Assembly (NCBI GenBank): GCA_003135135.1
Contig: PLDK01000029.1
Location: forward strand, 1-64,000
DNA from: Deltaproteobacteria bacterium
GTDB taxonomy: Bacteria > Desulfobacterota > Binatia > Binatales > Binataceae
DNA length: 64,000 nt
Direction of reading: 5' to 3'
Part shown: one piece after another, positions 27,641-34,861 of the stretch
Position numbering within the stretch: the stretch's first letter is position 1
Layout of the letters: every line of letters starts with the position of its first letter
Notes under the pieces: generated by a model
The model's input: only the letters and a program-made list of their open reading frames with translations
The model's database searches: none
What the model was told of the DNA's origin: nothing
Program-made: the position numbers and the translations under genes

Positions 27641-28536
27641 TGAAACACTATTTTTCTGAATTGCGCCGATGGGTACGAACTTCTCTTCTGGGCGCGACTA
27701 AAACCCAAGAACTGCCCGGAGAAGAAGTTGATCAACTTCTTGCGAAATATCCGTCGGAAGATGTGACAAAGGAACTGTTTGATTTTGGGCAAATGCTGCT
27801 TACAACGGATGACGAGCGTGTTGGACTTATCGATTCTAAAGCCACTACTCTCATCGGCTATAGCAGCGCGATACTGGCGTTTTTGCTCATGCGCGGCGCT
27901 AGTTGGACTCATTCATGGATTGAACTGATTGCAATTGCGCTTGTGGCCGTCCTCGCTGGCCTCGCATGTGTCGCTGCTTTTATGGCAGTACGCGGCGCAC
28001 AGAATTGGAGCCAGTTAAGCGAAGCAACTTGGTTTCCGCGCGATCAGGTATTAGCAGGCCCCGATCAACTCAAGAGGTTTTATATCAGCGCGATGCATCA
28101 AGTTCTCCAAGACAATCATCGGATCGCAAATCGCAAAGCCGATCAAATGATTGTAGCTCAAATCCTCGTCGCGGCAGCGGGCGTGCTTCTGGCAATTATA
28201 CTGACCGTGGCCATCGCAACCACGCTCATTCGGTCCTTCACTTGCCGCCCTTCTGAATTATATTCAGCGAGCGCCGCGCCGGTGACTGCTCATTGTGTTG
28301 CGATGTATTCAGGGTATCGCGGGCTACTCCCTTTTGCTCGGTGTTCAATGTCTCCCGAGGAGCAACTACGGGGACCACGGGAACTACAGGAACTACAGGA
28401 ACTACAGGAACTACTACAGGGACCACCACGGGAGTCGCTACAACAGGCTTGGCACCTTGCCCTTGCTGCTGTTGATTTCCCTGTCCGGCACCGCCGCCCG
28501 TGTTCCCTGTGTTTTGATTATCGTCAGGCATCTTGA
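27640..28536 (+). CDS. Three-helix membrane protein carried by IS1595 element (Pycsar/SLATT effector-like)
   Basis: The ATG shares a base with the transposase stop (TAATG), with GAGGAA just upstream. The body, residues 1-200, has a soluble N-terminus and three membrane helices (about 68-86, 93-116, 173-196). The segment LIDSKATTLIGYSSAI just before and into the first helix resembles the D-x-K-A motif at the membrane entry of PycTM and SLATT-type effectors of nucleotide-signalled abortive infection; that similarity is by eye. No cyclase or sensor gene is nearby. Residues after about 205 are low-complexity (a run of QELQEL repeats) and overlap an opposite-strand gene, so the reading frame there may be accidental or the natural stop may have been lost. 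Up to 298 residues as it stands. Confidence 0.6.
   Translation: MKHYFSELRRWVRTSLLGATKTQELPGEEVDQLLAKYPSEDVTKELFDFGQMLLTTDDERVGLIDSKATTLIGYSSAILAFLLMRGASWTHSWIELIAIALVAVLAGLACVAAFMAVRGAQNWSQLSEATWFPRDQVLAGPDQLKRFYISAMHQVLQDNHRIANRKADQMIVAQILVAAAGVLLAIILTVAIATTLIRSFTCRPSELYSASAAPVTAHCVAMYSGYRGLLPFARCSMSPEEQLRGPRELQELQELQELLQGPPRESLQQAWHLALAAVDFPVRHRRPCSLCFDYRQAS
28238..28531 (-). CDS. Small low-complexity protein with TLNT repeats (IS cargo)
   Basis: A 97-residue protein. A Gln/Gly/Asn-rich start (MPDDNQNTGNTGGGAGQGNQ) is followed by a Pro/Val repeat block (about 30-55) and three related units (RETLNTEQKG, RDTLNTSQHN, RRSLNIIQKG). GGGAG lies about eleven bases before the ATG. The internal repeats in this frame make it more gene-like than the overlapping tail of the membrane protein on the other strand. 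I recall similar tails in unannotated small proteins of soil bacteria, but no function is known. Confidence 0.5.
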   Translation of the reverse strand: MPDDNQNTGNTGGGAGQGNQQQQGQGAKPVVATPVVVPVVVPVVPVVPVVPVVPVVAPRETLNTEQKGVARDTLNTSQHNEQSPARRSLNIIQKGGK

Positions 28537-28548
28537 AGGTATCTCCCT

Positions 28549-28737
28549 ATGAAAAAGTTAACTTCGATCTCGCGCGCACATAATCTCAGAACGGTGCTAC
28601 GACGCGGCACTACCCAAAATGCAGCGCGCCCGGAATTGGGATTCGCTGGCAGCAGCGAGATACCTGACGGTCTCAGGGAAGTCATGCGGAAAAACTCATT
28701 GGCGCTGAAGAAAATCACCAAGAAAGTTCCTTATTGA
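28549..28737 (+). CDS. Possible small basic protein (IS cargo)
   Basis: A 62-residue, lysine/arginine-rich frame. GAAGG lies nine bases upstream of the ATG, and the start is 17 bp from the divergent 97-residue gene. The C-terminus overlaps the end of the converging 94-residue gene by 23 bp. No motif is recognised, and it may not be a real gene. Confidence 0.35.
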   Translation: MKKLTSISRAHNLRTVLRRGTTQNAARPELGFAGSSEIPDGLREVMRKNSLALKKITKKVPY

Positions 28738-28999
28738 TATTGGCGAATACGAATTGAAGGTTAAGGCTCGTGAAGAAGGGATGCCATTGATGCGGTGCTA
28801 TAAATGCCATGCGCCCACCGGCGCCGTCCCACACGGGAACGACGATACCGGCCAAGCCAGCCGACCGCGAATGTATTTGCAGATCGGCGATGATCGCTTG
28901 CTGGTCTTGTGAGGATTTACTGCCGAATGATGATTCGAGCGGAATTATGACCATATCTTGGCCTTGCTCGCGAAGATGGGCGACCTTAAATCGAGGCAT
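28715..28999 (-). CDS. 94-residue protein of a widespread uncharacterised type (IS cargo)
   Basis: Starts MPRFKVAHLREQGQDMVIIP and ends in QFVFANINKELSW. The central part (LQIHSRSAGLAGIVVPVWD, GGRMAFIAPHQWHPFF) is well ordered and mixed alpha/beta. I recall close relatives as hypothetical proteins near mobile elements in soil proteobacteria. AGGA precedes the ATG by about nine bases, which supports this start rather than a 42-codon extension upstream. Function unknown; its place inside the IS marks it as cargo. Confidence 0.65.
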   Translation of the reverse strand: MPRFKVAHLREQGQDMVIIPLESSFGSKSSQDQQAIIADLQIHSRSAGLAGIVVPVWDGAGGRMAFIAPHQWHPFFTSLNLQFVFANINKELSW

Positions 29000-29012
29000 A
29001 TAAAACCGTCCT

Positions 29013-29141
29013 ATGAAGAAAAAATCGTTACCCCTATCGAAGTTTCGCGATGCTCTCCGGCGCATTGCCGCCGTTCCCAAGGACGAAGTGAAACAACTGC
29101 TGGCCGACGAACGAGCGGCGCGCAAACGGCGGAAATCTTAA
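29013..29141 (+). CDS. 42-residue basic protein (IS cargo)
   Basis: A very short gene reading MKKKSLPLSKFRDALRRIAA and ending in RAARKRRKS. It starts 13 bp from, and divergent to, the 94-residue gene. The amphipathic helix followed by a Lys/Arg tail is similar to small proteins I have seen near mobile elements. No ribosome site is obvious. Coding is supported by ordered composition only. Confidence 0.5.
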   Translation: MKKKSLPLSKFRDALRRIAAVPKDEVKQLLADERAARKRRKS

Positions 29142-29180
29142 AATTCGTGGCACTAAATTCACCATATCGCAGCGAGGCTC

Positions 29181-29204
29181 TGTGTGTCAACTATATCAAC
29201 CCCC
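29181..29204 (-). repeat. Right terminal inverted repeat of IS1595 element
   Basis: 24 bp, exact reverse complement of 26658-26681. The outer edge abuts AAGTTA at 29205-29210. Confidence 0.9.
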
Positions 29205-29210
29205 AAGTTA
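29205..29210. repeat. Target site duplication, right copy
   Basis: AAGTTA, matching 26652-26657. Joining the two copies in silico restores a minus-strand GCAGG followed five bases later by TTG AGA CCA, the likely original ribosome site and start of the Kelch gene. Confidence 0.8.
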
Positions 29211-29516
29211 GCCTGCTTAATCGTCTGAGAGACATTCGAATCGATGATCCCTGGTTTTCCGGATAGCCAAATGGCTGGAAATTCCCCGAAAAGAAAAAAC
29301 ACAGAAAGCCTGAAACCTCACCAAGGTTTCAGACTTTCCGGGGCACTCCTGTTCGCGGTCTGGAAAGAAACGAACTACCTGATAGCGCGAGTTCCCTGAA
29401 GGCGGGACGCCACTACCGGTATCCAATGGCAGCGTCAAGGCCTAAATGAACGACAATCAGCGACAATCAGCCAGACTCTTCGCTCAAGCCCGAGATTTGA
29501 TCATCGCCACTGTTGA
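29211..29516. other. Displaced upstream region of Kelch gene and sodB 3' region
   Basis: This 306-bp stretch has no gene. Before the IS inserted, its left end was the leader of the Kelch gene on the minus strand. It also holds the minus-strand terminator of sodB (listed separately) and a short tandem repeat CGACAATCAG x2 near 29451-29470. Confidence 0.6.
29290..29340 (-). terminator. Rho-independent terminator after sodB
   Basis: On the minus strand a stem of about 15 bp with one mismatch (complement of 29304-29318 with 29324-29338, GAAAGTCTGAAACCT paired with AGGTTTCAGGCTTTC) is followed by TGTGTTTTTTCTTTT. It lies about 180 bp beyond the sodB stop on the same strand. Confidence 0.75.
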
Positions 29517-30098
29517 CTACTTGAAATTCGCGTTTGCGAAATCCCAGTTGGCCAGCTCCCACCACGCTTCGACATACTTGGGACGCGCGTTGCGATAGTC
29601 AATGTAGTACGCATGCTCCCAAACGTCGCAGGTGATTATCGGCGTATGGCCCTCGCGTATCGGGCATCCCGCGTCATGGGTCGCGATCACTTGCAACGAG
29701 CCGTCCTTCGCGCGCACCAGCCACGCCCATCCGCTGCCGAAGTGGCCGGCGGCAATCTCGCTGAATTTTTTCTTGAACGCATCAAAACTGCCGAAGTCTT
29801 TCTTGATCGCGTCGGCGACTGGTCCCTTCGCTTCGCCGCCGCCCTTCGGACTCAAGGATTTCCAGTAAAAGGAATGATTCCAATGCTGCCCCGCGCTGTT
29901 GAACAGCGGCCCCGGTTCAGCCGTCTTCACAATCTCTTCGAGCGAGGCGCTCGCGAATTTGCCGCCCACGATCAGTTCGTTGAGCTTGGTGACGTAGGCC
30001 TTGTGATGCTTGCCGTGGTGATACTCGAGCGTCTCGGCGGAGATATGGGGTTTCAGCGCGTCCAAACTGTACGGGAGGTTCGGAAGTTCAAAAGCCAT
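29517..30098 (-). CDS. sodB: Iron superoxide dismutase
   Basis: A 193-residue cytoplasmic enzyme that dismutates superoxide. Metal ligands are visible in the family positions: His in LEYHHGKHHKAYV, His in AGQHWNHSFYW, and Asp/His in DVWEHAYYIDY. The Gln in AGQHWNHSFYW is the placement typical of Fe rather than Mn enzymes. AAAGGA lies about nine bases before the ATG at 30098. A terminator follows on the same strand. Confidence 0.95.
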   Translation of the reverse strand: MAFELPNLPYSLDALKPHISAETLEYHHGKHHKAYVTKLNELIVGGKFASASLEEIVKTAEPGPLFNSAGQHWNHSFYWKSLSPKGGGEAKGPVADAIKKDFGSFDAFKKKFSEIAAGHFGSGWAWLVRAKDGSLQVIATHDAGCPIREGHTPIITCDVWEHAYYIDYRNARPKYVEAWWELANWDFANANFK

Positions 30099-30228
30099 GG
30101 CGAAATATCCTTTCGGGTGCGGACGCGAAATGCGATGCGCCGCCACCCTGTTGCGGGTAAAAGATCGATCCCTAAATTGGGCTACTAAGCTTACGCCCGA
30201 TTCGGAGTTAGCGCCAACCGCGGCTGCT

Positions 30229-30711
30229 TCATTTCTTCTTCGCCGCCTCGGTCTTCGCTGCGTCGCTCTTTGCCGCCTCGTTCTTCGCTGCCTCGGTCTT
30301 CACCGGCTCGTTCTTCGCCGCGTCAGTCTTCTTCGCGGCCTCGGCCAGAAAAGCCACCAGGTCGTCGATCTTATTCTTAAGCTGAGGCTGCGCACGCATG
30401 TTATGCGTCGTGCGCTTGGGTTTGTACCCGGCCGGATACTTGAGATACAGAATGCGATCGGCAACCAACTCGCGCGACGAACCCGCGATCGGCGGTCCCT
30501 TGCTGCCGGCCAGATTGGGATCGCGATTATGGCAAGCCATGCAGGTGGTCACGTACGCGATTCGCCCCCTCTGTGCCGGCGTCATCGGCTTCGACGGACC
30601 GCACGCCGACACTGCTATCGCGAACATCGTCGCGCATACGCCGAGCCGCAATCGCCGTTGCGATCGCGCCGCGGGTCCTGAGCTGATGGAGCGGCCGAAG
30701 ATGGTTTGCAC
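30229..30711 (-). CDS. Mono-heme cytochrome c lipoprotein with Ala/Lys-rich tail
   Basis: A 160-residue exported protein. Residues 22-37 form a lipoprotein signal ending in VSAC (Cys37). The single heme site is CMACH (57-61), with Met105 (THNMRAQPQ) as a likely sixth ligand, giving a compact class I cytochrome domain of about 80 residues. The C-terminus (about 127-160) is a run of imperfect A-A-K-x-E/D repeats, probably an extended helix reaching from the membrane. It presumably carries electrons in the periplasm; partners are unknown. Lies just downstream of recR by 5 bp on the same strand. Confidence 0.82.
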   Translation of the reverse strand: MQTIFGRSISSGPAARSQRRLRLGVCATMFAIAVSACGPSKPMTPAQRGRIAYVTTCMACHNRDPNLAGSKGPPIAGSSRELVADRILYLKYPAGYKPKRTTHNMRAQPQLKNKIDDLVAFLAEAAKKTDAAKNEPVKTEAAKNEAAKSDAAKTEAAKKK

Positions 30712-30716
30712 GTGGA

Positions 30717-31355
30717 CTAGAGTTCGCGGCGGCCGCTCAGCGCACTGGTCAGAGTCGCAGAATCGCTGTATTCGAGGTCTCCGCCTGCCGGCAGTCCGCG
30801 CGCCAGCCGCGTCGTCTTCACGCCGAGCGGTTTCAGTGCGCGCGCGATGTAAAGCGCGGTCGCCTCGCCCTCGACCGTCGCATTGGTGGCGATTATCACC
30901 TCGCGAACGACCGCGGGCGGACTCACACGCGTAATTAGTTCCTTCATCTTGATGTCGTCAGGGCCGATGCCATCCAGCGGCGCCAGCGCCCCATTAAGTA
31001 CGTGATATACGCCGCTAAAAATACGCGCCCGCTCGATGGCCATCAAGTCCGCCGGCCCCTCCACTACGCAAATCACCTCGCGTTCCCGCCTCTCATCGTC
31101 GCAAATCTCACAGCGTGGATGGTCCGACAGCCCGAAGCATCCCGAGCACAGACCGACACGCTCTTTCATTTCGAGCAGCGCTTCGGCCAGCGCGATTACC
31201 TGGTCGCGCGGCCGATTGAGCAGATTGAACACCAGCCGCGACGCTGTCTTCTCGCCGATTCCGGGCAGTCGCGACAGTTCTTTGACAAGCCGCGTCATCG
31301 CAGGCGGCAGTCCGTCCTGACGCTTCAGGTTTTCCGGCATCCCGCGCTCCGTCAT
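30717..31355 (-). CDS. recR: Recombination protein RecR
   Basis: A 212-residue component of RecFOR, which loads RecA at gaps. The N-terminal helix-hairpin-helix (LSRLPGIGEKTASRLVFNLL in part), a C4 zinc finger (CSGCFGLSDHPRCEIC) and a Toprim domain (VICVVEGPADLMAIE) are in the usual order. The start overlaps the ebfC stop (ATGA); a second ATG five codons in, with GGAG before it, is an alternative. Part of the dnaX-ebfC-recR operon conserved across many bacteria. Confidence 0.95.
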   Translation of the reverse strand: MTERGMPENLKRQDGLPPAMTRLVKELSRLPGIGEKTASRLVFNLLNRPRDQVIALAEALLEMKERVGLCSGCFGLSDHPRCEICDDERREREVICVVEGPADLMAIERARIFSGVYHVLNGALAPLDGIGPDDIKMKELITRVSPPAVVREVIIATNATVEGEATALYIARALKPLGVKTTRLARGLPAGGDLEYSDSATLTSALSGRREL

Positions 31356-31681
31356 TCGGCGCCGAAGCCGGGAATCTGCAGACCCTGGAGCGGACCGAGC
31401 TTGCCCATCTCGTCGGCGAGCATCCTCTGCGCGCGAGCCAGACCGTCATTGACGGCGACCAGGATCAGGTCTTCGAGCATCGACTTGTCGTTGGCCGCGA
31501 CGATCGCGGCGTCGATTTCTATTTTGCGCAGGCGCAGCGAGCCGTCCAAGACCACCCGCACCATCCCGCCGCCCGATTGAGCCTCAACGGTTCTGGCTGA
31601 CGCCGTTTCCTGCATCTCCTTCATTCGCAACTGCAGCTCTTGCGCCTGTTGCATCAATGCCGACAAATCTATTTCTGCCAT
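31352..31681 (-). CDS. ebfC: Nucleoid-associated protein YbaB/EbfC family
   Basis: A 109-residue helical DNA-binding protein, probably a homodimer. The first helix (LMQQAQELQLRMKEMQE in part) and the following strand VRVVLDGSLRLRKIEID (in part) are typical. It lies between dnaX (39 bp upstream) and recR (4-bp overlap), the standard arrangement for this family. Confidence 0.92.
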   Translation of the reverse strand: MAEIDLSALMQQAQELQLRMKEMQETASARTVEAQSGGGMVRVVLDGSLRLRKIEIDAAIVAANDKSMLEDLILVAVNDGLARAQRMLADEMGKLGPLQGLQIPGFGAE

Positions 31682-31720
31682 TCTGATTGCTCCTTGCCGC
31701 TGGCTCCCCTGCGCGGCGTA

Positions 31721-33634
31721 CTACTTTGGTTCCGGGCCGCCGCCTTCCTTCGCCGAAGCGGGCGCGAGATTCGGTATCCTGAGTTCCACCAGCCGCGCGT
31801 CCAGCGTATCGAACACTCTTCGCACTGCGGGATCCGCAAGCACCGCTTGCCGTTCCTCGGGTGTCGCTGCGCGCAGCCGAGCATTCATCGCCGGCGGTGT
31901 CGGCGCGGTTTCTCTGGTTGATTCAACAGGCTTCGATCGCGCAATCGCTTTTTGCGCGTTCTCGATGGCTGCCTTATTAGTTGTGTCCGCCGCCGCCGCA
32001 GACGGCAATTCCCGCGTCCGGCCGTTGCCGCCGAGCGGAATCGTAACGCGGCCGGCATCAGCAAGCTTCGCCGCTCCGTTGGTCGCAAGCTCGACTCGAA
32101 TCGCGCGGCCGAGATGCTCGCTCGCAAGCTCCGCGATCACCAGCTTGTTGTCGTTCAGATAGCGGACGTAAATATCGTTTCGCGCCGTGACCGTCAGCAG
32201 GTCGCCGTCGAGCGCAAGTCCCGCGCCCTGCTCCATGAAACCGGCCAGCGCGGCGCGCCGGCCCCGGATAAAATCGCGCAGCTCGGGAAGCTCGCGCGGG
32301 CTGTCGTCTTGAACCTCATGGCGCAGCGGCGCATCGGCCTTGACTTCGCCCTCGACGCGCAGCCGCCGCGCACCGCTGGGTTGTTCCTTCGATGAGGCCT
32401 CCGGCTTCGCCGCGCCCAGGCTGCTCGCGCCGCCGCCGGACGGCGCGGGTGGAGTCCCCGAGCTTGGCGGCGCCGCAGTCTTGTCCGAGCCGATCGCACG
32501 CAGCAATTCGTCGGCGTCGATCACCGCCGCCAGCGACGCCATCCGCACCACCGCCATTTCGAGCAGCAGGTCCGGGTACGGCGAGCGCAAAATCTGTTCC
32601 TGCGAATCGGCCATCAGACGAAACAGCCGCATGATGTCGCGTGAGCTCGCGCCCGCGGCCAGCCGCTTGAGCTCCGTCACTTCGTGATCGGGAATATCGT
32701 CGAGCGGGCTATCCGCGTCGCTGGCGGGAAGTTTCGCGACCGCGAGATTTCTGAACGTTTCGAGCAAATCGCGCCCCAGCGATTCGAGGTTTGCGCCGCG
32801 GCTCTTGAGCTCACGCACGTGCGCCAGCGCTGCGGCCGCGTTCTTCTCCAAAATCGCGTCGGCCAGTTTCAAAACCGTAGTCCGGCTCGCGACCCCGAGC
32901 GACGATGCCACCGCGGCCTCCGTCACCTGCTCCGGCGCCGTTGCCATCGCGGTCTCGAGCATCCGCTCCGCATCGCGCATGCTGCCGCCGGCCTCGCGCG
33001 CGAGCAGCCGCAGCGCGCCCTCCTCGGCCTCGATCTCTTCGCGCCGTGCGAGATCCTTCAGCCGTTCGAGAATCGTCAGGTACGGGATGCGCCGAAAGTC
33101 GTAGCGCTGCAGCCGCGACAGGATCGTCTCAGGCATCTTCTGCGGCTCGGTCGTCGCGAGGATAAACTTGACGTGCGGCGGCGGCTCCTCGAGCGTCTTG
33201 AGCAGCGCGTTGAAGGCCGAATCGGTCAGCTGATGCGCCTCGTCAATAATGTAAATCTTGAAACGGTCGCGCGCCGGGCGGTAGCTCAGGTTTTCGATTA
33301 TCGCGCGCGCGTCCTCGATCTTGCGGTAGGTGGCGCCGTCGATCTCGCTGACGTCGAGCGAGCGGCCGCCGCGAATCTCCACGCACGCCGCACATTCGCC
33401 GCACGGCTCCGCGGTCGGACCTTTCTCGCAATTGAGGCATCGCGCGAGAATTCGCGCCGCCGTGGTCTTGCCGACGCCCCGAATCCCGGTGAACAGAAAC
33501 GCGTGCGCTATTCGGCCCCGCTTCAGCGCCTCGCCGAGCGTGCGCGTCACGTGCTCCTGGCCCACCAGCTCCGAGAAGCGCTCCGGGCGCCATTTGCGCG
33601 CAAGTACGAGATGTGTCGTCTGGGATTCGGCCAT
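31721..33634 (-). CDS. dnaX: DNA polymerase III tau/gamma subunit
   Basis: A 637-residue clamp-loader ATPase. The Walker A motif is GIRGVGKT (50-57). The zinc-binding cysteines lie in the CLNCEKG...CGECAAC stretch (Cys66, 69, 78, 81, 84). The DEAH box is visible in IIDEAHQL, followed by the sensor segment FILATTEPQKMPETILSR (in part). The C-terminal third is Pro/Ala-rich with a tau-like end domain. I chose ATG 33634 since it gives the family's MAESQTTHLVLARKWRP-type start. First gene of the operon, 36 bp from the SRP RNA gene. Confidence 0.95.
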   Translation of the reverse strand: MAESQTTHLVLARKWRPERFSELVGQEHVTRTLGEALKRGRIAHAFLFTGIRGVGKTTAARILARCLNCEKGPTAEPCGECAACVEIRGGRSLDVSEIDGATYRKIEDARAIIENLSYRPARDRFKIYIIDEAHQLTDSAFNALLKTLEEPPPHVKFILATTEPQKMPETILSRLQRYDFRRIPYLTILERLKDLARREEIEAEEGALRLLAREAGGSMRDAERMLETAMATAPEQVTEAAVASSLGVASRTTVLKLADAILEKNAAAALAHVRELKSRGANLESLGRDLLETFRNLAVAKLPASDADSPLDDIPDHEVTELKRLAAGASSRDIMRLFRLMADSQEQILRSPYPDLLLEMAVVRMASLAAVIDADELLRAIGSDKTAAPPSSGTPPAPSGGGASSLGAAKPEASSKEQPSGARRLRVEGEVKADAPLRHEVQDDSPRELPELRDFIRGRRAALAGFMEQGAGLALDGDLLTVTARNDIYVRYLNDNKLVIAELASEHLGRAIRVELATNGAAKLADAGRVTIPLGGNGRTRELPSAAAADTTNKAAIENAQKAIARSKPVESTRETAPTPPAMNARLRAATPEERQAVLADPAVRRVFDTLDARLVELRIPNLAPASAKEGGGPEPK

Positions 33635-33670
33635 CGCGAAATCTTTTCGCACTGGAACTGCCCGTCGAAT

Positions 33671-33772
33671 GATAGCCAGGCACCCCTGCGGCACAGGGTG
33701 GCAGCCGGTACCGTTGCTTCCTTCCGGACCTGGCGGGGTTCGCGGCCTTCCCTTGCGCAGGACCCGGCTATC
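33671..33772 (-). ncRNA. ffs: Signal recognition particle RNA (small bacterial type)
   Basis: Read on the minus strand, the conserved apical loop CAGGTCCGGAAGGAAGCA is present, complementary to about 33715-33733. The RNA ends pair: GATAGCC at the 5' end (complement of 33766-33772) with GGCTATC at the 3' end (complement of 33671-33677). The length of about 102 nt fits the 4.5S class that binds Ffh. It lies just upstream of dnaX, a location seen in many proteobacteria. The exact ends are estimated from the closing stem. Confidence 0.93.
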
Positions 33773-33983
33773 AGCGGCGGGCAGTCCCGATAAATTGCTC
33801 CAGCGCGCGTTCCTGGTGCGCGCTCTATTAGAATATCACGGCGCCGCTCATGCAACTGCTGATTAAGAAAATGTTTCGTGCCGCATGTAACTCGATTGTG
33901 CTGCAACGACGCGAGTCTTCCAGTGTCGCAAGAGGCTAAGGGTGATGGCGTGCGCCGCGCCCGGTTGCTATCACAATATTGTC

Positions 33984-34859
33984 ATGGGATCGCACGCCGA
34001 CAAGGTCACCATTGGCCTCATCCAGATGAGCTGTGCGCCCGAGCCACGCCTCAATCTCGACAAGGCAATCGCCAAAATCGAGGAGGCCGCACAGCGCGGC
34101 GCGCAAATCGTCTGCACCCAGGAGCTGTTCGGCGCGCACTACCCGTGTCAGACCGAGGACCCGAAATTTTTCGATCTCGCCGAGCCGATTCCCGGCCCCA
34201 CCACCGAAGCGCTCGGCGCCGTGGCGAAAGCGCGGAAAATTATCATCGTCGCGTCGATCTTCGAGCGTCGCGCGGCGGGCGTCTATTACAACGCTGCCGC
34301 CGTCATCGATGAGGCCGGGAAAATTGTCGGCCGCTACCGCAAGATGCATATCCCCGACGATCCCCGCTATTACGAAAAATATTATTTCAGCCCCGGCGAT
34401 CTCGATTTCGTAGCGCACACCACCTCGCGCGGCCCGCTCGGCGTGCTCGTATGCTGGGATCAATGGTTCCCCGAAGCCGCACGGCTCACTGCGATGGCTG
34501 GCGCGCAGATCCTGTTCTATCCGACCGCGATCGGATGGTGGCATGGCGAGCCGGAAAAAGTCCGCCCCAAACAGCAAAACGCCTGGGAGACGATCCAGCG
34601 CAGCCACGCCATCGCCAACGGCGTCTTCGTCGCTGCAGTCAATCGCGTCGGCGTCGAGGGTGAACTCGAGTTCTGGGGCGATTCTTTTGTCGCCGATCCG
34701 TTTGGCGAAGTAATCGCGCGCGCCAGCACCAGCGCCGAGGAAACCCTGGTCGTCGAATGCGACCTCGCCAGGATCGAGGAAGTCCGCCGCAACTGGCCCT
34801 TCCTGCGCGATCGCCGAATCGACGCCTACACGGACCTGACGCGCCGCTTTCGATCGTAG
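33984..34859 (+). CDS. aguB: N-carbamoylputrescine amidase
   Basis: A 291-residue nitrilase-superfamily amidase that converts N-carbamoylputrescine to putrescine, CO2 and ammonia. The Glu-Lys-Cys triad is seen in TQELFG, RYRKMHIPDD and LVCWDQWFPE; the latter two segments are diagnostic of this branch. I use ATG 33984, giving the common short N-terminus before VTIGLIQMS; an ATG at 33945 with AAGGG close by would add 13 residues. Two base pairs separate it from aguA, which makes its substrate. Confidence 0.92.
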   Translation: MGSHADKVTIGLIQMSCAPEPRLNLDKAIAKIEEAAQRGAQIVCTQELFGAHYPCQTEDPKFFDLAEPIPGPTTEALGAVAKARKIIIVASIFERRAAGVYYNAAAVIDEAGKIVGRYRKMHIPDDPRYYEKYYFSPGDLDFVAHTTSRGPLGVLVCWDQWFPEAARLTAMAGAQILFYPTAIGWWHGEPEKVRPKQQNAWETIQRSHAIANGVFVAAVNRVGVEGELEFWGDSFVADPFGEVIARASTSAEETLVVECDLARIEEVRRNWPFLRDRRIDAYTDLTRRFRS

Positions 34860-34861
34860 CC

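Larger units (their letters stand above)
26658..29204 (+). mobile_element. Passenger-carrying IS1595-family element (2547 bp)
   Basis: The ends are perfect 24-bp inverted repeats (26658-26681 and 29181-29204) beginning GGGGGTTGATATAGTTGAC, flanked by the 6-bp direct repeat AAGTTA. Inside are an IS1595-type transposase and, downstream, up to five small genes unrelated to transposition. The IS1595 family is known to include members with passenger genes; typical simple members are under about 1.2 kb, so about 1.5 kb here is cargo. The intact ends, target duplication and uninterrupted transposase indicate recent, possibly active movement. It landed at the first codon of the Kelch gene. Confidence 0.9.

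Noticed and set aside
28370-28430. Short tandem repeat that might be a CRISPR array
   Set aside because: Units are 9-12 bp with no spacers; it is the Pro/Val block of the small minus-strand gene.
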